A DNA stretch of 64,000 nucleotides, taken from an uncultured Clostridia bacterium. GTDB lineage: Bacteria > Bacillota > Clostridia > UBA1381 > UBA9506. The translations under genes were made by a program, and so were the position numbers. Numbering within the stretch: position 1 is the stretch's first letter; each line of letters begins with the position of its first letter. Under the pieces are notes generated by a model. The model did not search any database, was not told where the DNA came from, and was given only the letters and a program-made list of their open reading frames with translations. Location of the stretch: contig CALYAO010000063.1 in NCBI GenBank assembly GCA_944393605.1, positions 46,899 to 110,898 on the forward strand, written 5' to 3'. Below, piece after piece: positions 34,199 to 41,288 of the stretch.

Positions 34199-34540
34199 AC
34201 TATATAATATAAAAAATAGTAGTGATAGTAGTAGGGGCTGTGGATTGTGTGGATATGTGGGTTGGTGCCCGATACATGCGTGGTTTGTCCCTGCGGACAA
34301 GCCTGTGGAAAACCGGTTTGTTCTTTTGCGAAATCCACAGCGGGATGGGGGATATTTGGTAAATATTGTTTATTTTGAAATTATCCGCACACTTTCAACA
34401 GATTTTCACAGGTCAGATGTTTAAATCTCACAAATGCGGTAAAACCGACAAAAATTGCGATCCATTTTCTGTCATTCTTATGAAAACCGCATAAAAACGC
34501 CCTTTTACTTATAAACAAATTACCAACATTGTGTGGAAAA
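34199..34540. other. oriC: Chromosomal replication origin (oriC), Bacillus-type unwinding element
   Basis: Read towards dnaN (minus strand): tandem DnaA boxes ATATCCACA (34248-34256) and CAATCCACA (34239-34247), a GCCCC cluster, a run of six trinucleotides that on the plus strand is TAG TAG TGA TAG TAG TAG (34217-34234), then AT-only DNA (34199-34216). This is the box-GC-DnaA-trio order of the B. subtilis unwinding region. More boxes follow: TGTGGAAAA at 34304-34312 and 34532-34540, AAATCCACA at 34331-34339, TTATCCGCA at 34381-34389, ATTTTCACA at 34402-34410. Four are 8/9 matches. No gene lies in 34120-34563. Confidence 0.85.
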
Positions 34541-34563
34541 CGGGTATCATTCTGTGACCTCGT

Positions 34564-35358
34564 TTAAAGCGCATTTGCCTTTTTGGTGCAAGCGTCCATG
34601 GCCTTCATGACCGTTCCGCGGAATCCATCCCGTTCCAGACTGTCCATGGCTGCGATGGTGGTACCGCCGGGGGAGCACACCATATCCTTGAGCTCTCCCG
34701 GATGTTTGCCCGTCTCCAGCACCATCTTGGCGGAGCCCAAAACGGCCTGTGCCGCCAGCTCATAGGCCACTGCACGCGGGATGCCGTCTCGGACGGCGCC
34801 GTCTGCCATGGCCTCAATGAACGCAAAGACATAGGCAGGGCTGCTGCTGCTGACCGCGATGCAGCTGCCAAGCTGCGATTCGGGCAGGATGGCGACCTTG
34901 CCGAATGCGGAGAAGATGGATTGCACCTGGGCAAATTCCGCTTCGCTGACCGCTTCGTCGGGTTTGGCAATGACCGTCATGCCTTCCCCCACCAGCGCAG
35001 GCGTGTTGGGCATGGTGCGGATGACTTTTGCGTCTTGTCCCAGGATTTCTTTGATTTCCTGGGTGCTTTTGCCGGCCGCAATGGAGACAAAGACGCGGTC
35101 AGTCGCCCCGGCGTCTTTCAGTTCCCGCAAAACAGCCGGATAGATGTTGGGTTTTACGGCCAGCACCACGATCTCGCCCGCGTTGGCACAGGCGACGTTG
35201 TCCGGCGTCGTCTGGATGCCCATCTGCTGGTATGCCGCAAGGGTCTGTTCATTTTTGTCACTGACCGTGATGTTCGACACGGTACACATCTGTTTTTGCA
35301 GCAGGCCATGGAGAATCGCGCCTCCCATGTTGCCGCATCCAATAAAGCTGATTTTCAT
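34564..35358 (-). CDS. proC: Pyrroline-5-carboxylate reductase
   Basis: Last step of proline synthesis. 264 residues: N-terminal dinucleotide motif FIGCGNMGGA (5-14), VLAVKPNIYPAVL, RTMPNTPALVGEGMT, and the C-terminal signature SPGGTTIAAMDSLERDGFRG. ATG 35358 (MKISFIG) is favoured over GTG 35367; neither has a strong ribosome site. 32 bases after purB, so last gene of mltG-purB-proC. It occupies the side of oriC where dnaA would normally be. Confidence 0.96.
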   Translation of the reverse strand: MKISFIGCGNMGGAILHGLLQKQMCTVSNITVSDKNEQTLAAYQQMGIQTTPDNVACANAGEIVVLAVKPNIYPAVLRELKDAGATDRVFVSIAAGKSTQEIKEILGQDAKVIRTMPNTPALVGEGMTVIAKPDEAVSEAEFAQVQSIFSAFGKVAILPESQLGSCIAVSSSSPAYVFAFIEAMADGAVRDGIPRAVAYELAAQAVLGSAKMVLETGKHPGELKDMVCSPGGTTIAAMDSLERDGFRGTVMKAMDACTKKANAL

Positions 35359-35390
35359 ATCTGTCACATTCTTTCTATCATCAATCTATG

Positions 35391-36824
35391 TTATACGTTG
35401 AGTTCCACGGTGATGCCCAGCAGGTCCCGGTATTGGTCAATCGTGGACTGGACACATTCGGTCACATACTCTTCGGTTTGCTCAGCAGCCCGGCCAATGA
35501 AGTTTGAGGGCTTTAGGATGTGCGTGAGCTCTTCCATGGTGAGCCCAAAGGACGGGTCGGCGGCGATGCGGGAGAGCAGGTCGTTTTGGTTGCCAAATTC
35601 CTTGACCTGCCGCGCGGCTTCCATGGAGTGTACCCGAATGCGCTCATGCAGCTCCTGCCGGTCACCGCCTTTTTTGACGGCCTGCATCATGATGTTTTCG
35701 GTTGCCATAAAGGGCAGCTCGTTCATGATGTGCTGTTCGATCACCTTGGGATATACCACCAGGCCATCCACGACGTTTAGGTAGATGGACAGGATCGCAT
35801 CCACCGCCAAAAACGCCTCGGGGACGCTAATGCGCTTGTTGGCAGAATCGTCCAGCGTCCGCTCAAACCACTGCGTGGAGGCGGTGATGGCGGGGTTTAG
35901 GGCATCCACAATCACATACCGCGCCAAAGAGCCGATGCGCTCGCTGCGCATGGGATTGCGCTTGTATGCCATGGCGGAGGAGCCAATCTGGTTCTTTTCA
36001 AAGGGCTCTTCCATCTCTTTTAGGTGCTGCAGCAGCCGGATGTCGTTGCTGAATTTGTAGGCACTTTGGGCGATGCCGCTCAAAACGTTTAATACCTGGC
36101 TGTCCAGCTTGCGGGAGTAGGTCTGTCCCGAGACGGGGAACACCGCATCATACCCCATTTTTTGCGCGATGAGTTGATCGGCCTGGCGGACCTTTTCGTG
36201 GTCCCCGTCAAAGAGTTCCAAAAAGCTCGCCTGCGTCCCCGTGGTGCCTTTGGAGCCGAGGAGCTTGGCCTTGCTGAGCTGATATTCCACATCCTCCAGG
36301 TCCATCATCAGATCCTGCAGCCACAGGGTGGCACGTTTGCCCACCGTGGTGAGCTGCGCGGGCTGAAAATGGGTGAAGCCCAGCGTGGGCAGCGATCTGT
36401 GCTCCATGGCAAAATTTGCCAAATGTGCGATGACGTTGACCAGCTTTTTGCGGATGAGCCGGAGCCCTTCATGCATGAGGATGATGTCTGTATTGTCCCC
36501 CACATAGCAGGAGGTCGCACCCAGGTGGATGATGCCTTTGGCCTTGGGGCACTGCTGCCCATAGGCATGCACATGGCTCATGACGTCATGCCGCACCTTT
36601 TTCTCCTGCTCGCGTGCGACGTCATAGTTGATGTCCTCCGCATGCGCACGGAGCTCCGCGATCTGTTCCTCCGTGATGGGAAGCCCCAGCTCCTTTTCGG
36701 TTTCGGCCAGCGCAATCCAGAGCTTGCGCCAGGTCTTAAACTTGGTATCCTCACTGAACAGCGCCTGCATCTCAGCGCTTGCATAGCGAGAACACAAAGG
36801 GCTGTTGTAACGATCTGTTGCCAT
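35391..36824 (-). CDS. purB: Adenylosuccinate lyase
   Basis: Acts twice in purine synthesis (SAICAR and adenylosuccinate cleavage). 477 residues, of the longer PurB type. Fumarase/aspartase signature GSSAMAYKRNPMRSER around residues 281-296 with the mobile catalytic loop; GATSCYVGDNTD and TLGFTHFQPAQ carry the active-site His. 22 bases after mltG. Confidence 0.97.
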   Translation of the reverse strand: MATDRYNSPLCSRYASAEMQALFSEDTKFKTWRKLWIALAETEKELGLPITEEQIAELRAHAEDINYDVAREQEKKVRHDVMSHVHAYGQQCPKAKGIIHLGATSCYVGDNTDIILMHEGLRLIRKKLVNVIAHLANFAMEHRSLPTLGFTHFQPAQLTTVGKRATLWLQDLMMDLEDVEYQLSKAKLLGSKGTTGTQASFLELFDGDHEKVRQADQLIAQKMGYDAVFPVSGQTYSRKLDSQVLNVLSGIAQSAYKFSNDIRLLQHLKEMEEPFEKNQIGSSAMAYKRNPMRSERIGSLARYVIVDALNPAITASTQWFERTLDDSANKRISVPEAFLAVDAILSIYLNVVDGLVVYPKVIEQHIMNELPFMATENIMMQAVKKGGDRQELHERIRVHSMEAARQVKEFGNQNDLLSRIAADPSFGLTMEELTHILKPSNFIGRAAEQTEEYVTECVQSTIDQYRDLLGITVELNV

Positions 36825-36846
36825 TTTTCAAATCCCTCCAGGTGAT

Positions 36847-37881
36847 TTATTGTGCCATGGCGGCCTGATGGTCCGCATAGTTGGTGGTAAAGACATGTTT
36901 GCCGTCTGCCCCTAGGACAAAGAACAGATAATCGGTTTGATTGGGATAGAGGGCGGCCTCCAGCGACGCTTTCCCCGGGGAAGCGATGGGCCCGATGGGC
37001 AGCCCTTCGTTGATATAGGTGTTATACGGGGACTGAATGCGCGTGTCGCTTTCGGACAGCACAGGCTTGCGCTCCTGCAGAATATACTGCACCGTCGCAC
37101 AGGACTGCAAATAGGGATATTCGCTGCTGGCCAGCCGGTTGTGGAACACGCTGGAAACGTCCTTTCGGTCCTTGTCGCCGACGGCCTCCCGCTCAATGAT
37201 GGACGCAAGCGTCACAACCTGGTCGGTTGTCATCTGCAGCTCTCTGGCACGCGCTTCGTATTCGTCGGTATACACCTCATCAAACCGCTTGAGCATGGCG
37301 TTTATGATGTCATCTGCGGACATGCCCTCATAGAAGAAGTAGGTGTCGGGGAACAGATATCCTTCCAGCCGGTTGTCCCGGTCGGGCAGATCGGACAAGA
37401 ACGCATAGTCAAAGGTGTGGTTGTTGGCCGCATCCAAAAAGGCATCTTCGCTGACCAGCCCTGTTTCCGCGATGCGCGCGGCAATCTGCCGCAGTTCATA
37501 CCCCTCGGGGATGGTCACGCGGGTGAGGGATTCATTCTCTCGCTTGCCCTCCAGCGTTTCGAAGATGATTTCATATCCCATGGAAGGCCGCAGGGAATAG
37601 GTCCCTTCCAAAAAGGCCCCGTCATGCCCGCCCATTCGGCTGGACAGCCGGAAAAAGAGGGGGTGCCGGATGATGCCATGTTCCTGGAGCAGGGCGGCGA
37701 TGGCAGAAGTGGACGAGCCGGCGGGCACCTCCACCACGACGGCATTGGTATCCGATTGATCACCCACATAGTCTGCGCGCCACATAAAACCCACAGCCGC
37801 CGCAGCGACAATGAGCACAATCAACAAAAAAACGACAACCGCGGCGCCTTTTCTGGCCTTGCCGCGTTTTCGGTTCGCCAT
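36847..37881 (-). CDS. mltG: Endolytic murein transglycosylase MltG
   Basis: Cuts nascent peptidoglycan strands. 344 residues: short basic start (MANRKRGKARKG), one membrane helix (VVVFLLIVLIVAAAAVGF), a LysM-like part, then the YceG catalytic domain with ASIIEREA (catalytic Glu), FHNRL and a C-terminal YLFFVLGADGKHVFTTNY. ATG 37881 is nine bases after GGGAGG; ATG 37890 overlaps that site. Confidence 0.95.
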   Translation of the reverse strand: MANRKRGKARKGAAVVVFLLIVLIVAAAAVGFMWRADYVGDQSDTNAVVVEVPAGSSTSAIAALLQEHGIIRHPLFFRLSSRMGGHDGAFLEGTYSLRPSMGYEIIFETLEGKRENESLTRVTIPEGYELRQIAARIAETGLVSEDAFLDAANNHTFDYAFLSDLPDRDNRLEGYLFPDTYFFYEGMSADDIINAMLKRFDEVYTDEYEARARELQMTTDQVVTLASIIEREAVGDKDRKDVSSVFHNRLASSEYPYLQSCATVQYILQERKPVLSESDTRIQSPYNTYINEGLPIGPIASPGKASLEAALYPNQTDYLFFVLGADGKHVFTTNYADHQAAMAQ

Positions 37882-37965
37882 AGAATCCATCCTCCCAATC
37901 GCGGGAAATTTCCAAAAAGTCCCAGTTTCATACATCCCCATAAAGATAAGGAAGCATTTGGTTTT

Positions 37966-37994
37966 ATTGTACCACACCTTGTCCCATTTCGCAA
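37966..37994 (-). promoter_or_regulatory. Promoter of mltG-purB-proC
   Basis: Minus strand TTGCGA (37989-37994) and TACAAT (37966-37971), spacer 17, about 85 bases before mltG. No gene is seen in 37882-38084. Confidence 0.65.
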
Positions 37995-38084
37995 GGGGCA
38001 TTTGCGGAGGTGGCAGGAGCCTGCAAAACAGCATGCATTGGGTGTATGCTGCGTGAGGTCTCTTTGTTTCCCTTATTTTTAAAT

Positions 38085-38115
38085 AAAAAACGAGCGGAAC
38101 TGTTTCCGCTCGTTT
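38085..38115 (-). terminator. Terminator after the S1-domain gene
   Basis: Minus strand AACGAGCGGAA, ACAG loop, TTCCGCTCGTT and a T tract, 14 bases past the stop at 38129. Confidence 0.92.
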
Positions 38116-38128
38116 CAAATTCAAATTG

Positions 38129-38581
38129 TTAAAAAGAACCGCCGGGACGCCGATAACTGGAGCCGCGTTTGGACTCCACACCCCGCTTGATGGCCTGCAT
38201 GCGCTCATCGCTGTCCCGTTTAAAGGAGGTCATCATATCTTCAAAACTCTGGGGCTCCTCTTTGGGCCGGTCCAGCGTTCCAAGCCGACCGGGCCGAGAC
38301 TGCGGCCGCCGCTGCGCACCCGCATTTGATGAGCCTTTGCGCGCATCGGATAACGCTTGCTTGATGGACAGGCTGATCTTTCCGCTGCTGTCAATGGACA
38401 GCACCTTGACGGTCACCGTATCCCCAATCTTAAGATGGTCATGAATGTCCTTGACATAGGACAGCGCAACCTCTGAGATATGTACGAGCCCCGTCTTATT
38501 GTCTTCCAGCGTGATAAACGCGCCGAACGGCGTGATGCCGCTCACCTTGCCCGTTACGATCTTGCCCGCTTCCAACCCCAT
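38129..38581 (-). CDS. yabR: S1 RNA-binding domain protein, YabR-like
   Basis: 150 residues: one S1/OB domain (IVTGKVSGITPFGAFITLEDNKTGLVHISEVA) then a basic, disordered tail rich in Arg, Ser and Pro. Matches YabR of the yabP-yabQ-divIC-yabR cluster of Bacillus; it binds RNA, precise role unknown. ATG 38581 lies 11 bases after AAGGGGG. Longer in-frame starts exist upstream but lack a good ribosome site. Confidence 0.88.
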   Translation of the reverse strand: MGLEAGKIVTGKVSGITPFGAFITLEDNKTGLVHISEVALSYVKDIHDHLKIGDTVTVKVLSIDSSGKISLSIKQALSDARKGSSNAGAQRRPQSRPGRLGTLDRPKEEPQSFEDMMTSFKRDSDERMQAIKRGVESKRGSSYRRPGGSF

Positions 38582-38661
38582 ACGTTTAAAATCCCCCTTT
38601 GGTATTTCGCCGCAGCCAATCTTTCTATATCTGTCAAGCCCATCCCGGGCAGCCATTCGTT

Positions 38662-38973
38662 TTATTCGCCTGAGCCTGCGATGAATACCTTTTCGCCGGG
38701 CTTCATATAGCCCAAACGCTCCCGCGCAACGCCCTCATTGTATTGGTCTGTCCCAACAATTTCCTTGAGGCTTTCGTTTTCCTTGGCGACCCGCTGTTGC
38801 TCCGCCAGCTGAGAATCCAGCTTGTCGGTTTGTTCGCGCAGGTTTGCCATGTCTATCTGCTGCGTCACAAACACAAACGCAAAATACCCAACTGCGCCGA
38901 TGAACAGAATGCGGCACACAAAGGTTTTCATATTGAGCTTTTTTTTCGGTTTTCCATTGTTTTTGTCCGCCAT
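38662..38973 (-). CDS. divIC: Septum formation initiator DivIC/FtsB family
   Basis: 103 residues: short basic cytoplasmic start, one membrane helix (VCRILFIGAVGYFAFVFV), then an extracellular coiled coil (NLREQTDKLDSQLAEQQRVAKENESLKEIV) and the conserved VARERLGYMKPGEKVF ending. Partners FtsL and DivIB in the divisome. Located between yabQ and yabR as in Bacillus. Confidence 0.93.
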   Translation of the reverse strand: MADKNNGKPKKKLNMKTFVCRILFIGAVGYFAFVFVTQQIDMANLREQTDKLDSQLAEQQRVAKENESLKEIVGTDQYNEGVARERLGYMKPGEKVFIAGSGE

Positions 38974-39009
38974 GCCATCATCCTCATTGCCTGCGTTTTT
39001 CTATGCCGG

Positions 39010-39510
39010 TTATGTTTTCGTCCGCTTTATCCGAATTTGTTTCCGCATAGAGACACAGGAAGCGGATACCCGCCGCCAGCACTTCCTCAAAGCCTTCCGA
39101 ATCAACCTATGTATACACCGTATTGGTTTGCTTATTATCTTATACAAAAAAACCACCGGTGTCAAGATGATTTTGAAACAAATCAGAAAAAACTTGACCA
39201 AAATGGACAAAAACCAGTTTAAAACCCGACAAATTATCCAGGATATGGTAAAAAAGTACAACACGAGGCCCAAAATGACCCCCATAAATTCGAACCATCG
39301 GATGCGTCCATTGTTGGTGACGAAGATGACGGTAAACACGATGCCCGTCGTGATGAGCCAGAAGATGATGTCCTGTAGATCCGCAAACAGGCCCGTCGCC
39401 TTCGCGCGGGCCCGTACCACCCGAAACAGATCGTATACCAGCCCGATGGCCAGCCCCGCTCCGACGGTGGAAAGAAAAATATACAGCTCGGTGGATACGT
39501 TTACCTCCAT
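39010..39510 (-). CDS. yabQ: Spore cortex biosynthesis protein YabQ
   Basis: 166 residues, four to five membrane helices in the first 125, then a Lys/Arg-rich tail. The start VSTELYIFLSTVGAGLAIGLVYDLFRVVRARAK is characteristic of YabQ. It is a mother-cell membrane protein needed for cortex formation. Follows yabP by 45 bases. Confidence 0.92.
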   Translation of the reverse strand: MEVNVSTELYIFLSTVGAGLAIGLVYDLFRVVRARAKATGLFADLQDIIFWLITTGIVFTVIFVTNNGRIRWFEFMGVILGLVLYFFTISWIICRVLNWFLSILVKFFLICFKIILTPVVFLYKIISKPIRCIHRLIRKALRKCWRRVSASCVSMRKQIRIKRTKT

Positions 39511-39555
39511 AGCAAATGCCTTTCCCTCTCGTTTGTCGGCCGTTTTGGCATGGCG

Positions 39556-39846
39556 TTATTGAAACATCCGTCCAAACAGCCCCTTTTTGTTTTTCGCGTC
39601 CCTGCCGGTGTACACAATGCTGACAATCTCCCCATCGATGACCAGCTCTCCGTCTGCGACATTCAGTTTGTTGATGTGCAGGTCATATCCTTCAATCTGC
39701 ATGGTTTCCTCTTCGGTGAACAGAACAATCTTGGATTCGTCAAACGTATCCACGTCGGTGACGCCGGTGATGCAGAGCTTGCTGCGGTTTTCCAGCATGA
39801 GATTGTGTGGGGTTTCCCGGCTGGGGGATTTCTTTTCTTCTAGCAT
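39556..39846 (-). CDS. yabP: Sporulation protein YabP
   Basis: 96 residues with the YabP/YqfC domain: HNLMLENRSKLCITGVTDVDTFDESKIVLFT, then GYDLHINKLNVADGELVIDGEIVSI. A mother-cell coat or envelope assembly protein in Bacillus. ATG 39846 follows AAGGAGG by eight bases. First gene of yabP-yabQ-divIC-yabR, with a sigma-E-like promoter upstream. Confidence 0.93.
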   Translation of the reverse strand: MLEEKKSPSRETPHNLMLENRSKLCITGVTDVDTFDESKIVLFTEEETMQIEGYDLHINKLNVADGELVIDGEIVSIVYTGRDAKNKKGLFGRMFQ

Positions 39847-39879
39847 GTCGGTTGCCTCCTTCCCGTCCGTCTCTTTAGC

Positions 39880-39908
39880 AATATATGCGGGCGTGCCCGC
39901 AAAATATG
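39880..39908 (-). promoter_or_regulatory. Sigma-E-like sporulation promoter of yabP, with palindromic spacer
   Basis: Minus strand: CATATT (39903-39908) as -35 and CATATATT (39880-39887) as -10, 15 apart, close to the mother-cell sigma-E consensus. The spacer is the perfect palindrome TGCGGGC-GT-GCCCGCA (39886-39901). Expression in sporulating mother cells fits yabPQ. Confidence 0.6.
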
Positions 39909-39939
39909 CAAGACGGGCCCCGGGGTTTACAATTATTGC

Positions 39940-39968
39940 TTGTAATGCGGGGCCATCTATAGTATAAT
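39940..39968 (+). promoter_or_regulatory. Sigma-A promoter of cmk-plsC-ispH/rpsA
   Basis: TTGTAA (39940-39945) and TATAAT (39963-39968), spacer 17, 62 bases before cmk and divergent from yabP. Confidence 0.75.
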
Positions 39969-40029
39969 AGAAAAAAATGCGGCGCGGGGCGGCAAAAAGT
40001 CATCAGACGCGCGGGACGGAGGCAAGGCG

Positions 40030-40704
40030 ATGAAGAAAGTGGCGGTGGACGGGCCGAGCGGCGCGGGCAAGAGCACCATCTCCCGGCTGGTGGCCAAACG
40101 GCTGGGGTTTATCTATGTGGATACGGGCGCGATGTACCGGGCCTGTGCGCTCTCCTGCCTGCGCGTAGGTGTGGATATCAAAGGGGACCCTGACGGTGCG
40201 GCGGCGGTGGTTGCAGAGGTGGAGATTGACATCGCATATGGCCCCGACGGCGAACAGCGGGTGCTGCTTGCAGGGGAGGATGTGTCGGAAGAGATCCGGA
40301 CGCCGGCGGTGTCGGTGGCGGCCTCGGATGTATCCGCCATTCCGGCGGTCCGGCATCAGATGGCAGCCCTGCAGCGCGCGCTGGCCGAGAAGCGGGACGT
40401 CATCATGGACGGGCGGGACATCGGGACGCATGTGCTGCCCGACGCGGACGTCAAGATCTTCCTGACCGCGACGGCGGAGGATCGGGCGCGGCGACGGTAT
40501 GAGGAGCTGTGTGAAAAGGGCCAGTCTGTGACATACGAGGAGGTGCTGCGGGACATGACCTATCGGGACACAAACGATGCGGCACGTGCCTGCGCCCCGC
40601 TTGCTGCGGCGGAAGACGCCATCCGGGTGGATACCACGGGAAACAGCCTGGCGCAGTCCATTGACCTGTTGTATGGCATCATCAAAGAAAGGCTGGGTCG
40701 CTGA
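40030..40704 (+). CDS. cmk: Cytidylate kinase
   Basis: Phosphorylates CMP and dCMP. 224 residues with P-loop GPSGAGKST at 8-16, LGFIYVDTGAMYRA, the CMP-binding DGRDIGTHVLPDADVKIFLTA, and RARRRYEEL lid. ATG 40030 follows GGAGG. Its stop overlaps the plsC start by one base. cmk-plsC-ispH is a conserved Clostridia order. Confidence 0.96.
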   Translation: MKKVAVDGPSGAGKSTISRLVAKRLGFIYVDTGAMYRACALSCLRVGVDIKGDPDGAAAVVAEVEIDIAYGPDGEQRVLLAGEDVSEEIRTPAVSVAASDVSAIPAVRHQMAALQRALAEKRDVIMDGRDIGTHVLPDADVKIFLTATAEDRARRRYEELCEKGQSVTYEEVLRDMTYRDTNDAARACAPLAAAEDAIRVDTTGNSLAQSIDLLYGIIKERLGR

Positions 40705-41288
40705 TGTATGGATTTTATCGCGTGCTGGTCCGCGCATTTATGCATCTGATTTTTCGGATTCAGCTGACGGGGCTGGAAAACGTCCCCCAAACGGGCGGTG
40801 TTATCGTGTGCCTCAACCACCGCAGCCTGTGGGACGTGCCCTTTATTGCGTGCCTGCTGCCCCGGCGGCTGCGGTTCATGGCCAAAAAGGAGCTGTTCTC
40901 CATCCCGCTTCTTTCGCCCTTTATGCGGTGGACGGGCGCATTTCCGGTCACGCGCGGCTCGGCGGACATCGGCGCCATCAAGACGGCGCTCGGCATCCTA
41001 AAAGAGGGGCATGCGATGACCATGTTCCCCGAGGGGAAACGCGTCCTGCCGGGGGAGGCGCCCGTGCGGCCCAAGTCGGGCGTCGGGATGCTGGCGGTCA
41101 AGTCGGGCTGCCCCGTGCTGCCTATCGGTATCGGCGGGCGATACCGGCTGTTTGCCAAAAAGACGGTCAATATCGGCAAACCCATGGTGTTTTCGGATAC
41201 CTATGGGGACAACACGCAGGCATTTGGGCAGATCAGCGCCCAGATCATGGCGGAGATTTTGCGGTTGGCGGGTGAGACGGAATGTTAG
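40704..41288 (+). CDS. plsC: 1-acyl-sn-glycerol-3-phosphate acyltransferase
   Basis: Makes phosphatidic acid at the membrane. 194 residues with the acyltransferase HxxxxD motif NHRSLWD (38-44), FPEGKR at 108-113 and PVLPIGIGG. A hydrophobic N-terminal segment anchors it. Overlaps cmk by one base and the ispH/rpsA gene by seven. Confidence 0.94.
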   Translation: MYGFYRVLVRAFMHLIFRIQLTGLENVPQTGGVIVCLNHRSLWDVPFIACLLPRRLRFMAKKELFSIPLLSPFMRWTGAFPVTRGSADIGAIKTALGILKEGHAMTMFPEGKRVLPGEAPVRPKSGVGMLAVKSGCPVLPIGIGGRYRLFAKKTVNIGKPMVFSDTYGDNTQAFGQISAQIMAEILRLAGETEC

